Source: Candidatus Poribacteria bacterium (GTDB taxonomy: Bacteria > Poribacteria > WGA-4E > GCA-2687025). From it: a stretch of DNA of 64,000 nucleotides. Numbering within the stretch: the stretch's first letter is position 1; each line of letters starts with the position of its first letter. The stretch covers positions 81,245 through 145,244 of the forward strand of contig JAPPNK010000021.1 in the NCBI GenBank assembly GCA_028818695.1. Reading direction: 5' to 3'. Below, piece by piece: positions 15,887 through 24,573 of the stretch. The notes under the pieces are model-generated. The model made no database searches and was not told the origin of the DNA. It saw only the letters and a list, made by a program, of their open reading frames with translations. The position numbers and the translations under genes were made by a program.

Positions 15887-17095
15887 TCAAATGGCGGTGA
15901 GGAGCGAGAATCGATTCTCTCCCGTGTTCAAATCCACTAGCAGTAACATACCATACTTTGCCAGTTTGCGCGCTTCTAAGGCGTTTTCATGCACAATCCG
16001 CAGCCCTGAATAGTCGCCCCACAGAAACAGCGCATACGGCATCGGCTTGTGCGCGTCCAGGGCGAACTGTATTTTGAGCTGGTCTCTGGAACGGCGCGGC
16101 GTGAACTCAATCAGCTCCGGCGGGGAGGTTTCGGTTAAAAAGGGGGACGCGGTCGGCGGGTTCACGTAGTTGTGAAAAACGGCGGGCTGCGCATTCTCTT
16201 CGTCAAAGATGAACATCGCCCGGGCGTCCGCATAAAACAGCTCCATCTTTCCGCTTTTTTCATTTTTTTCAAAAAGCGCCGTCGGCTCCGTTTCTGGAAA
16301 CCGGCTGCGGTAGAGCGGGACCGCTTCGTTCAGCGCGACATGTTGAAAGCCCATCTCGGCGGTTCGGTTCCACATATCAACGAGAGCCTGTTGCCGTTCC
16401 TCGTCCAGGTCCGCGCATGCCTCCGCCGAGAACGTCATACAGACGGCGTTCCATGCGTTCACAGATTGAGACTGCGCGACCGATTCTGCCGCTTTTAAAA
16501 ACGGCTCCGTTTCCAGCTCCGCCGCGCGCGGTTCCGGGGGGACGCGCCTCCAGAATGTCAACGGCTTCGTCTCGCGCGGAATTGCCGCAATAGAGCTAGA
16601 GGGGGGTCCGCCTGACTGGCTCCGCTCTCGGCTTGGATAAAAGAAGGAGAACGGGCAGCCTCGATCCATCGCCCGCTTCGACGCCTCGTTCCATCGGTAC
16701 CCCCATAACCCTGTAAACCGCAGCGTCTCCAGCGCCTCAATCAGCGGCGCGGTTTTCATGTCGGCGCCGGCGAGGCTCAGATCGGCGTCCGGCAGCGCCT
16801 TTTGGACAAGCTCCCGTTCCCGCGCGATTTTTTGCGGCAGCTCCATCCGTTGCCGCACGCGCGCTTCGGCGTCGTCGTCCGGATGCGTCCAGCCGCGCGT
16901 GTTTAACATGAGTACCAGCCCGTCGCCCGTCCGTTTGCGCAGCCATTCGCCCGCTTCGCTCCGCGCGGTTGAAACGTCGATCGCCCATGTGATCGGGACG
17001 CCGCGTTCGTCGGCGGCTTCGGCGGCGTTTTTCATTCCGCGCAGCGCCGTTTCGGCAAGGCTCCCTGCCGCGTCCACAACGAGGCTGGCGATCAT
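15887..17095 (-). CDS. Hypothetical protein, possibly with a polysaccharide-deacetylase-like barrel
   Basis: The 402-residue product is not one I recognise with confidence. The first 230 residues alternate strands and helices (SLVVDAAGSLAETAL, GVPITWAIDVSTARSEAG, LVLMLNTRGWTHPDDD, FTGLWGYRWNE), resembling a polysaccharide-deacetylase-like distorted TIM barrel, but no H-x-x-E-H metal motif is seen. The C-terminal 130 residues look like a beta-rich domain. There is no signal peptide. Its start overlaps the preceding class IV PLP-enzyme gene by 4 nt (ATGA), so the two are translated together. Confidence 0.7.
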   Translation of the reverse strand: MIASLVVDAAGSLAETALRGMKNAAEAADERGVPITWAIDVSTARSEAGEWLRKRTGDGLVLMLNTRGWTHPDDDAEARVRQRMELPQKIARERELVQKALPDADLSLAGADMKTAPLIEALETLRFTGLWGYRWNEASKRAMDRGCPFSFFYPSRERSQSGGPPSSSIAAIPRETKPLTFWRRVPPEPRAAELETEPFLKAAESVAQSQSVNAWNAVCMTFSAEACADLDEERQQALVDMWNRTAEMGFQHVALNEAVPLYRSRFPETEPTALFEKNEKSGKMELFYADARAMFIFDEENAQPAVFHNYVNPPTASPFLTETSPPELIEFTPRRSRDQLKIQFALDAHKPMPYALFLWGDYSGLRIVHENALEARKLAKYGMLLLVDLNTGENRFSLLTAI

Positions 17096-17943
17096 GCCCC
17101 GTTCATTTCCCGCGCCGTCAGCCGCGCGAGCGCCTTTTGAACCGCCTCTGTGACGGGCCGCCGCAGCCCCGCGTTCCCGATGCGCCGTCCGTTCAACCGC
17201 GCGAGCGGCATGACCCCGCCCGCCGCGCTGGTCAGGAACGCCTCCTCCGCCCGCTCCAGCTCCCGCGCCTGGATTATTTCTTCACAGGCGCCGACGCCGC
17301 ATTCCCGCGCCGCTTCCAGAACCGCCTTGCGCGTGACGCCGGACAGTATCGGCAGATCGGCGGGCGGCGTCGCAAGCGCGCTGTTTTTAACAATGAACAG
17401 ATTGGCGGTTGAAGCCTCCAAGACGCTGCCGCTTCGGTCTATTAAAACCGCTTCATCGCAGCCGGCGCGGAGGGCGGCCTGCTTCGCCAAAAGCAGAGGC
17501 GCATAGTTGAGCGTCTTATGCCGGGCGCATTCTCCTCTTTCCGCCAAAAAAGAGACGGCGGAAAGCCCCGCTTCCAACTTCTCTTCACAGTACAGCAAGG
17601 GGCGCATATGAACGATGTTGATCAGCTCCCCGTCGGTGCCGAGGGCGGATGTCCATCGGACGGCGGCGTCTTCGTTCAGGCGGTTCGCTTCGGCGGTCGT
17701 CTCGGCGGCGCGTTTCATGGCTTCGGGATCGGCGGACGGGGCGGGCATATTCAGGTATCGAAGGGCGCGCGCCATTCGCTGCGCATGCTCATGAAGCCGG
17801 AAGACGCCTTTTCCGACGCGCCAGCGCGCCGTCTCAAACGCGCCGACGCCGTATAAAAAACCGGGCGAGAGCGCCGGTACGGCGGCGTCGCAGCCGCGCT
17901 GAATCTTCCCGTCCTGCCAGATATACGGATGCGCCTTTAACAT
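17092..17943 (-). CDS. Class IV PLP-dependent aminotransferase/lyase (aminodeoxychorismate lyase or branched-chain aminotransferase type)
   Basis: The 283-residue product shows the fold-type IV pattern: SPGFLYGVGAFETAR near residue 30, the PLP-binding lysine K143 in RHKTLNY, E176 in VLEASTANLF, and the phosphate-binding LPILSGVTR. Class IV enzymes include branched-chain and D-amino-acid aminotransferases and 4-amino-4-deoxychorismate lyase (PabC). The short length and the GFLYGVGAFET motif suit PabC or a D-amino-acid transaminase, but the substrate cannot be fixed by eye. It begins 9 nt after the sulfatase stop and overlaps the next gene by 4 nt. Confidence 0.88.
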   Translation of the reverse strand: MLKAHPYIWQDGKIQRGCDAAVPALSPGFLYGVGAFETARWRVGKGVFRLHEHAQRMARALRYLNMPAPSADPEAMKRAAETTAEANRLNEDAAVRWTSALGTDGELINIVHMRPLLYCEEKLEAGLSAVSFLAERGECARHKTLNYAPLLLAKQAALRAGCDEAVLIDRSGSVLEASTANLFIVKNSALATPPADLPILSGVTRKAVLEAARECGVGACEEIIQARELERAEEAFLTSAAGGVMPLARLNGRRIGNAGLRRPVTEAVQKALARLTAREMNGA

Positions 17944-17952
17944 GATCCGAAG

Positions 17953-19248
17953 CTATCGGAAACGTCTGCCTGGCGGCATTTCAGGCTCCTTTTGCGGGGG
18001 AGGCGGCGTGTGAGACGCATCGGCGAGGCGCGCCATCTCCGCGGCAAGCTGCGGATGTTCGCCTGCAAGGTCGGTGGTTTCGTTCGGGTCGTTTTCGAGG
18101 TCGTACAACTCAAACGGCTCGTCGAGGCTCATCCGCGCGATCTTCCATTTCCCTTGCCGGACAGCCTGTTGAAGCCCTCTTTCGGCGTAGGTCTGCTTTT
18201 GCCAGTTGGCGACCCGCCTGTATTCCCAGTAAAGAAACCCGCGCTCCGTTTGCCGTTCGCTCTCGCCTAAGAACGAAGGCGCGATGGAAACGCCGTCCAT
18301 GTTTGGCGGAAGGGGGGCGCCGGCAATCTCTGCCGCCGTCGGCAGAAAGTCCGGGAAATAGGTCGGAAAGGCGCATACGGAGTTCGGCTCAATGCGCCCC
18401 GGCCAACGCGCCGCGAACGGAACCCGTATCCCGCCTTCGTACAGGTTTCCTTTGGCGCCTTTCATCTCGCGGTTCGGTTTAAAGAAGTCGTTGAACTCGC
18501 GCCCGCCGCCGTTGTCGGAAGCGAACAGCAGGAGCGTGTTTTCGGTCAGGTTCAGCTCGTCCAGCAGGTCCAGAATCTCCCCGGCATGCCGGTCAACCAT
18601 GCTGATCATGGCGGCTCTTCTTCTGGGACCTTCTTCCCATGGACGGTCTCGGTATTGCGCCCAGCCTGGGTCGCTGTCCGGTATCTCAAAGCGGCCATGC
18701 GGCGGCGTGTACGGGAGATAGCAGAAGAAGGGGCGGTCTCGGTTTTGGCGGATGAACCGCTTCGCCTCGTCCTGGATCAGATACTGGGAATAGGCGCCTT
18801 CTTCTAGATCAACTCTTTCGCCGTTGCGCCACAGGTAGCCGGTGAAGTAGGTGTGGGCGTGGACCTGGTGATAGTAGCCGTAGAACAGGTCGAAGCCATG
18901 TTTTTCGGGGACGCCGTCGGTTCCCGCGTCTCCACAGCCCCATTTGCCGAATCCGCCGGTTGCGTAGCCCGCGTCTTTGAGCATTTGGGCGGCGGTGAAA
19001 TCCTCCTTCAGGAGCGGGATGCCGCCTAAGTTGCCCCGCACGGAGGTATGCCCTGTGTGCTGCCCCGTCATGAGCGCGCTTCGGGCGGGCGCGCAGACAG
19101 GCGCGCCGGAGTAGGCGTTCTCAAAACGCATGCCGCTTTGAATGAGCCGGTCAAGGTTGGGCGTTTCGAGCGTCGGATGCCCTAAGCAGGAGAGCTCGTA
19201 GGGGCCGAGGTCGTCTAGGAGCAGGTACACGATGTTGGGCTTGTTCAT
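17953..19248 (-). CDS. Sulfatase (formylglycine-dependent, arylsulfatase type)
   Basis: The 431-residue product carries the type I sulfatase signature C52-A-P-A-R (VCAPARSALMTG), whose cysteine is converted to formylglycine. It also has the calcium-binding DD pair near residue 12 (YLLLDDLG), GGFGKWGCG, TPPHGRFEIP and ASDNGGG. No signal peptide is seen from the chosen start. ATG 19248 is preferred because MNKPNIVYLLLDD is the typical family start and AAAGG lies upstream; an extension to 19311 would add a proline-rich stretch unlike the family. Sulfatases of this kind desulfate glycans, a common theme in sponge symbionts. It is the first gene of a five-gene operon. No formylglycine-generating enzyme is in the window. 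Confidence 0.92.
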   Translation of the reverse strand: MNKPNIVYLLLDDLGPYELSCLGHPTLETPNLDRLIQSGMRFENAYSGAPVCAPARSALMTGQHTGHTSVRGNLGGIPLLKEDFTAAQMLKDAGYATGGFGKWGCGDAGTDGVPEKHGFDLFYGYYHQVHAHTYFTGYLWRNGERVDLEEGAYSQYLIQDEAKRFIRQNRDRPFFCYLPYTPPHGRFEIPDSDPGWAQYRDRPWEEGPRRRAAMISMVDRHAGEILDLLDELNLTENTLLLFASDNGGGREFNDFFKPNREMKGAKGNLYEGGIRVPFAARWPGRIEPNSVCAFPTYFPDFLPTAAEIAGAPLPPNMDGVSIAPSFLGESERQTERGFLYWEYRRVANWQKQTYAERGLQQAVRQGKWKIARMSLDEPFELYDLENDPNETTDLAGEHPQLAAEMARLADASHTPPPPQKEPEMPPGRRFR

Positions 19249-19378
19249 GCGCTTCGCCTTTGGAGAATTGCCGTTGCGCGCTATTGTAGGGGGAGGCGGC
19301 GGTTTGCGCAAGGGCGGTCGTCCCAGCCCGTCATTCAGGCGCAGGCGGGACGGGAATCCTTAAAGCGTTCTTTTCCGT

Positions 19379-20989
19379 TTACTCTTCCCGCCCTCCAAGC
19401 AATTCGGCGATCTCGTCCGGGATGGAAATGCCCGATTCTTCTTCAAACTGCTTCACGCTTCCGTATTCATGCCTGAACTGGGCGGCCATTTCAACCCGCC
19501 TGCTCTCGTCTGCTTCCAGGTCCGATTTAGCCTCTTCCCATTTCTGAACCTGTATATGCATCAAAGCGCGCATATAGTAAGGCTCCACTTGATCGGGATC
19601 GCTCTCGATCGCCTTTGTCCAGTCTGGCTCCGCCTTCTCGAATTTGCCCATGTGGGTGTATGCGGAAGCGCGAACGAGATAAGCTTCAACAAAGCCTGGC
19701 TGTATTTCAAGCGCCCTACTGCAGTCCGGAACTGCCTTTTCAAACTCGCCCATGTTGAGATATAAAATGGCGCGGTTGACATGGGCTTTGGGATGATCAG
19801 CCTGCAGCTCAAGCGCCTTGCCGATGTCCGCAGCCGCTTTTTCGTATTCGTCCATGGTCTTGTATGCGCCGGCGCGGTTGATATAAGCGTCGACAAAGTC
19901 CGGTTGAATCTGGATCGCCTTTTCGCTGTCTTCAAGCGCCTGTTCTGCCTTGCCCATGCCGAGATAGGCGCCGGCGCGGTTGCTGTACGCCGCGGCGTAG
20001 GGGCTGCCGCGCAAAAAACGGGGCGACACATCAGGCTCCATTTCAATCGCCTTGCTCAATTCCTCAACCGCCTTCTTGTATTCGCCCTCTAGCAGATATT
20101 CTGTCCCGCGCCGAAGATAGTCGCCCGCTTTTTCAACCGCTTCCCTGTCTCTGCCGAGCATTTCAGCGAGGTCGGCCGGCAACGGAACGCCCATTTCCCG
20201 CTCAAAATCCTCGACGCTTCCGAAATTGCGGCGAAAATTGCCGACCGTGTTAAAGCCCAAGCTTTCGGCTCTCGCCAGGTCTGATCTGGCGTCTTCCCAC
20301 TGCTGTAGGCGCAGGTGAACGTGAGCGCGGTTGTTCCATGCCATTGCGTTGCTCGGCGCGATCTCAACCGCCCTGCTATAGTCTGCGGCAGCGCTCTCCA
20401 GATCGTCTTTTTGATCATATAGACGGCCTCGGTTGATCAGCGCGTTGACGAATTCAGGCCTGAACTCCGCCGCCTTGCCAAAATCGGCGATCGCTTCGTC
20501 GATAGCGCCTTTCTTTCTGTACATTGAGCCTCGGTTGTAATAGGCGACGACGTCGTCCGGTCTCAACTCAATGGCCTTCGTGTGGTCTCTTTCCGCTTGA
20601 TCCATCTTGCCAATATAGAAGTAGGCGACGCCGCGGACAATGTAGGCATCGGGCGATTCAGGGTAAAGCTTGATCGTCTTGTTGAAGTCCGCGATCGCTT
20701 TCCGATACTTCCCGATGTCGATATACGCGCGGCCGCGGGAGTAAAGCGCCTGGAAAGGGTCGGAAGCGAACTTGACCGCCTTGGTGAAATCGGCGACCGC
20801 CTTCCGATGATCCCCCTTGTCAGAATAAGCGAATGCCCGATTCAGATACGCCGAATTATTTTTTCGCTCCAGCTGAATCGCTTTGGTGAAATCCGCAATG
20901 GCGCTTTCCAGTTTTCCTTCGCGTTTCAAATTGTTGCCGCGGCGGATATACTCCTCCGCAGAGTTCAGCGCGCCGCTTGCGTTGTTCAT
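19379..20989 (-). CDS. TPR protein made of two homologous halves
   Basis: The 536-residue product contains about 12 canonical TPRs (AY.NRG..Y...G.Y.KAIADF.KAI.L.P). It has no signal peptide or membrane segment. It consists of two halves, each a run of TPRs closed by the same cap: residues about 220-275 (EDARSDLARAESLG, then FGSVEDFEREMGVPLPADLAEMLG) and about 480-534 (EEAKSDLEADES, then YGSVKQFEEESGISIPDEIAELLG). The cap after TPRs looks like a defined domain and may bind a partner. The ATG at 20989 has GGGAAGG upstream. The gene is divergent from the membrane-protein gene at 21122. Confidence 0.87.
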   Translation of the reverse strand: MNNASGALNSAEEYIRRGNNLKREGKLESAIADFTKAIQLERKNNSAYLNRAFAYSDKGDHRKAVADFTKAVKFASDPFQALYSRGRAYIDIGKYRKAIADFNKTIKLYPESPDAYIVRGVAYFYIGKMDQAERDHTKAIELRPDDVVAYYNRGSMYRKKGAIDEAIADFGKAAEFRPEFVNALINRGRLYDQKDDLESAAADYSRAVEIAPSNAMAWNNRAHVHLRLQQWEDARSDLARAESLGFNTVGNFRRNFGSVEDFEREMGVPLPADLAEMLGRDREAVEKAGDYLRRGTEYLLEGEYKKAVEELSKAIEMEPDVSPRFLRGSPYAAAYSNRAGAYLGMGKAEQALEDSEKAIQIQPDFVDAYINRAGAYKTMDEYEKAAADIGKALELQADHPKAHVNRAILYLNMGEFEKAVPDCSRALEIQPGFVEAYLVRASAYTHMGKFEKAEPDWTKAIESDPDQVEPYYMRALMHIQVQKWEEAKSDLEADESRRVEMAAQFRHEYGSVKQFEEESGISIPDEIAELLGGREE

Positions 20990-21121
20990 GGCACCTTCCC
21001 TTTCGCAATGTTAAGATCGCGTATTTCGTTGTCGAAGTCAAGCGCACGGATGGAAGGCGCCGCCTATAAGCGCTTACGCTGCGCGCCGCAATGTGCGACA
21101 CTAAGGCAAGAGGGGTCAAAC

Positions 21122-22549
21122 ATGAAATCATGGCTTCGGCGGTACGGCGCTTGGTTGTGCGCGGCGGTTTACGCGGTCGGCGTCGCCGCGGTTGCGATTC
21201 GGCATGAGCCATGGGCGGACGAAGCGCAGGCGTGGCTCATCGCGCGCGATTCCAACCCTGTCGAAATGGCGGTCGACGTCCTGCGGTATGAGGGGCATCC
21301 GATCCTCTGGTATCTTGTGTTGACGCCGTTTGCGAAGACGCTCCCATACGGCGCGATGACCGTCGTTGCCGTCCTATTCGGCATCGCGGGCGCGCTGCTC
21401 TGGACGCTGCGGTCGCCGGTTCCGTTGGCGGTTCGCTTGGCGGTTCCGTTCACCTACTTTCTCTTTTATCAGTATGCGGTCGTCGCGCGCAGCTATGTTC
21501 TGCTGCCGCTGCTGATGTTCTGGCTCGCGCATGAGTATCCGCGCCGGCATGAGCGTCCGCGGCGGTTCGTCTTGATCTGCATCCTCTTGACCTTCACGAG
21601 CGTTTTCCCGGCGGTCGGCGCGGGATGCGTCATGCTCGCCTTCTTTGTAGAAGCGCTGCTCCGCCGCGCCGAGCTCTCGACGCAGGAGAAGCGGTCGTAC
21701 TGGCTCTGTTTCGGGGCGTATGTTGCCGCCGGCTTCTTCTTGATCTACCAGCTGTGGCAACCCGAAAACTCCACCTTCTACCGCTGGAATCTCAACTGGA
21801 AGGGCGCGTTCAACATGGCGAAATACGCGCTGAACGCCTCCATGACGGAGCGGTGGCTGTTGACGCTGCCAATCGTCGCTGTCTCGCTTGTCTGGTTTTA
21901 TTTTCGGCGGACGCTGTTCATCTACATCGCGCCGACGCTCTGCATTCTGACGCTGTTCGGGATCAAATATTTCAACGGGTGGCATGAGGGCGTCCTTGTT
22001 CTCTGGTGGCTTTTTGCGGTCTGGGTCAGTTTTGACAAGTCGATTGAGCCGCGCAAATGGGAGCCGAATTGGATGCGCTGGGCGACAGCGGCTGCATGCC
22101 TGACATTCTGCGCCGTTCAGATCTTCTGGACGGTTCAGGTCTCCCGCGGCGACTGGTCAGGCGAGTACTCCCCTGGGAAACGGCTTTCCGCCGCCGTCAA
22201 AGAACGCGGCTTGGAAAACGGCAACGTGATCGGCTTGAACTTCTGGTCGACAACCTTCCAGCCCTACTTCCAAAACAACCTGTTCTCAAACCACAACGGC
22301 GGAAACCCGCCCGCCTACTGGAGATGGGAAAAACCTCCGAATAAACACGGATGGGGCGACTCGGTCGCGCGCGACAAGGACATTGAGAAGCTTCTAGAAG
22401 GAAAACCGGACGCCATCGTCGTCTCCCGCCCCGGCAGGGAGTTTGACGGATATGAGCGGCTCGATTTTGAAGGCAACATGTACTGGAAAAACCGCATTAA
22501 GGAAGACAACCGCGCGGCTCTCTACATCCGCAAGGACTGGGAACCGTAA
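21122..22549 (+). CDS. Polytopic membrane protein, GT-C glycosyltransferase-like
   Basis: The 475-residue product has about nine or ten transmembrane helices. After the first helix it has HEPWADEAQAWLIARD, an acidic D-E pair in the first periplasmic loop as in GT-C enzymes using lipid-linked sugars, then YEGHPILWY. The C-terminal 120 residues are soluble and probably periplasmic. The donor and acceptor are unknown; a hypothetical membrane protein of another family cannot be excluded. ATG 21122 with AGAGGGG upstream is used; the longer open frame reaching back to 20582 runs antisense through the TPR gene. It is followed by uvrB after 21 nt. The 132-bp gap before it must hold divergent promoters. 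Confidence 0.8.
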   Translation: MKSWLRRYGAWLCAAVYAVGVAAVAIRHEPWADEAQAWLIARDSNPVEMAVDVLRYEGHPILWYLVLTPFAKTLPYGAMTVVAVLFGIAGALLWTLRSPVPLAVRLAVPFTYFLFYQYAVVARSYVLLPLLMFWLAHEYPRRHERPRRFVLICILLTFTSVFPAVGAGCVMLAFFVEALLRRAELSTQEKRSYWLCFGAYVAAGFFLIYQLWQPENSTFYRWNLNWKGAFNMAKYALNASMTERWLLTLPIVAVSLVWFYFRRTLFIYIAPTLCILTLFGIKYFNGWHEGVLVLWWLFAVWVSFDKSIEPRKWEPNWMRWATAAACLTFCAVQIFWTVQVSRGDWSGEYSPGKRLSAAVKERGLENGNVIGLNFWSTTFQPYFQNNLFSNHNGGNPPAYWRWEKPPNKHGWGDSVARDKDIEKLLEGKPDAIVVSRPGREFDGYERLDFEGNMYWKNRIKEDNRAALYIRKDWEP

Positions 22550-22570
22550 GACATATGGAGAGCGTCGCTC

Positions 22571-24562
22571 ATGGAAAAGTTTAAAGTTGTAGCGGACTAT
22601 GAACCCGCAGGCGATCAGCCTGAAGCGATTGAAAAGCTGGCGTCCGGACTTGAATCGGGCATGGAGAAGCAGACGCTCTTGGGCGTCACCGGCAGCGGCA
22701 AAACCTTCACGATGGCGAAGGTGGTTGAGGCGGTTCAGCGCCCGACGCTCGTTGTCTCACACAATAAAACGCTGGCGGCGCAGCTGTTCTCCGAGTTCAA
22801 GGAGTACTTCCCAAACAACGCCGTCCGATACTTTGTCAGCTTTTACGACTACTATCAGCCCGAAGCGTATATCCCGTCGACCGACACCTATATCGAAAAA
22901 GACCTGCTGCGGAACGAGCAGATTGAGCGTTATCGGATGATGGCGACGGAGTCGCTGTTGACGCGGCGGGATGTTCTCATCGTCGCGAGCGTGTCGTGCA
23001 TCTACGGCTTGGGTTCGCCTGAAGAGTATGAGAAGCAGAAGGTGGAGCTCTCCGTCGGGCAGGAGATTCATCGGAACAACATCATTCGCCGTCTTATTGA
23101 TGTGCGGTATAAGCGGAACGACGCCGGCTTTGAAGAGGGATGCGTCCGCGCGCGGGGGGATGTGCTGGACATCTGGCCGCCGTATAGAGAGTCCGCTTTT
23201 CGAGTGGAGCTGTTTGGAGACGAAATCGACAGAATACGCGAGATCAACCCGTTGACGGGGGAGGTTGTGGACGAGCTGGATAAGATTGGCGTGTTTCCGG
23301 CGTACCATTATATGGCGGCGCCGGAGATGCAGGAGACCGCCCTCGTCGCCATCGAGCATGAGCTTCAGGAGCGCATCCCTTGGTTCATAGAGCGCGGCAA
23401 GCTGCTGGAGGCGCAGCGAATTGAACAGCGGACGCGGTTCGATCTGGAGATGATACGCGAAGTCGGAAGCTGTCAAGGCATCGAAAACTATTCGCGCCAT
23501 TTTGAGGGGCGCGAGCCTGGGCAGCCGCCCTCCTGCCTGATCGATTACTTCCCGGACGATTACCTCGTCTTCGTTGACGAGTCGCATGTGACGCTTCCGC
23601 AGATACGCGGGATGTACCACGGCGACCGAGCGCGGAAACAGACGCTTGTCGACTACGGCTTCCGCCTCCCGTCCGCTTTAGACAACCGCCCCCTGCGCTC
23701 CGAGGAGTTTAACAAAAAACTGAACCAGACGGTGTATGTGTCCGCGACGCCGGGCGACTATGAGCGGGACAGCAGCGCTCAGGTGGTGGAGCAGGTGATT
23801 CGCCCGACAGGGCTTGTCGATCCGCCTGTCCATGTGCATCCGACGGAGGGGCAGGTTGACCATCTCATCGGAGAGTGTCGAAAACGGGCGGCGGCGGAGC
23901 AGCGCGTTCTGGTGACAACGCTGACGAAGCGCATGTCGGAGGATTTAACCGACTATTTTGTTGAGCTTGGGCTGAAGGCGCGGTATCTGCATTCGGAGAT
24001 CGACACCTTGGAGCGGACGGAGATCTTGCGCGACCTGCGCGAAGGCAGATTCGATATACTTGTCGGCATCAACCTGCTGCGCGAGGGGCTTGATCTGCCT
24101 GAAGTCGCGCTCGTCGCCATTTTGGACGCCGACCAGGAGGGCTTTTTGCGCTCCAGCACATCGTTAATACAGACCGCCGGACGCGCCGCCCGAAACGCCG
24201 AAAGCGAGGTGATCCTGTACGCCGACCGTGTCACGAATTCGATGGAGGCCGCCATCGAAGAGACAGGCAGGCGGCGAAATCGCCAGCTGGAATTCAACGA
24301 AAAGCATGGGATTGTTCCGAAGACGGTCATAAAGGACATCCGCGGCTCGCTGCGTTTTGAAGAGGACGACCCCGCGCCGGACGAATCGCAAGCGGCCGCC
24401 GACATGGTCGCCGAGGCGGCTGAAGAATACGGCGGCGATGTCCGCTCGCTCATCGAACGGCTGCAAGAAGAGATGCAGAAAGCGGCCGCCGCGCTGGAGT
24501 TTGAAAAGGCGGCCGCTCTGCGCGATCAGATCGACGGGTTGCGCGGCGATTTTGCCGAATAA
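22571..24562 (+). CDS. uvrB: Excinuclease ABC subunit B
   Basis: The 663-residue product is full length and shows the UvrB hallmarks: [14 protein letters not shown] (Walker A), the beta-hairpin [61 protein letters not shown], and a C-terminal UVR domain ([27 protein letters not shown]) that contacts UvrC. UvrB verifies DNA damage in nucleotide excision repair together with UvrA and UvrC. GGAGAG precedes the ATG. It lies 21 nt after the membrane-protein gene and 11 nt before the kinase gene, so it is inside an operon with a regulatory pair, an unusual setting. Confidence 0.97.
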   Translation: MEKFKVVADYEPAGDQPEAIEKLASGLESGMEKQTLLGVTGSGKTFTMAKVVEAVQRPTLVVSHNKTLAAQLFSEFKEYFPNNAVRYFVSFYDYYQPEAYIPSTDTYIEKDLLRNEQIERYRMMATESLLTRRDVLIVASVSCIYGLGSPEEYEKQKVELSVGQEIHRNNIIRRLIDVRYKRNDAGFEEGCVRARGDVLDIWPPYRESAFRVELFGDEIDRIREINPLTGEVVDELDKIGVFPAYHYMAAPEMQETALVAIEHELQERIPWFIERGKLLEAQRIEQRTRFDLEMIREVGSCQGIENYSRHFEGREPGQPPSCLIDYFPDDYLVFVDESHVTLPQIRGMYHGDRARKQTLVDYGFRLPSALDNRPLRSEEFNKKLNQTVYVSATPGDYERDSSAQVVEQVIRPTGLVDPPVHVHPTEGQVDHLIGECRKRAAAEQRVLVTTLTKRMSEDLTDYFVELGLKARYLHSEIDTLERTEILRDLREGRFDILVGINLLREGLDLPEVALVAILDADQEGFLRSSTSLIQTAGRAARNAESEVILYADRVTNSMEAAIEETGRRRNRQLEFNEKHGIVPKTVIKDIRGSLRFEEDDPAPDESQAAADMVAEAAEEYGGDVRSLIERLQEEMQKAAAALEFEKAAALRDQIDGLRGDFAE

Positions 24563-24573
24563 AGAGCGGCGGT

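Noticed and set aside
19340..19366. Possible further copy of the palindromic repeat (GGCGGGACGGGAATCC)
   Set aside because: The two arms do not pair well and the side element is absent.
20582..21121. Long N-terminal extension of the GT-C-like membrane protein
   Set aside because: It runs antisense through the TPR gene; ATG 21122 has a good ribosome-binding site and starts right at the first membrane helix.
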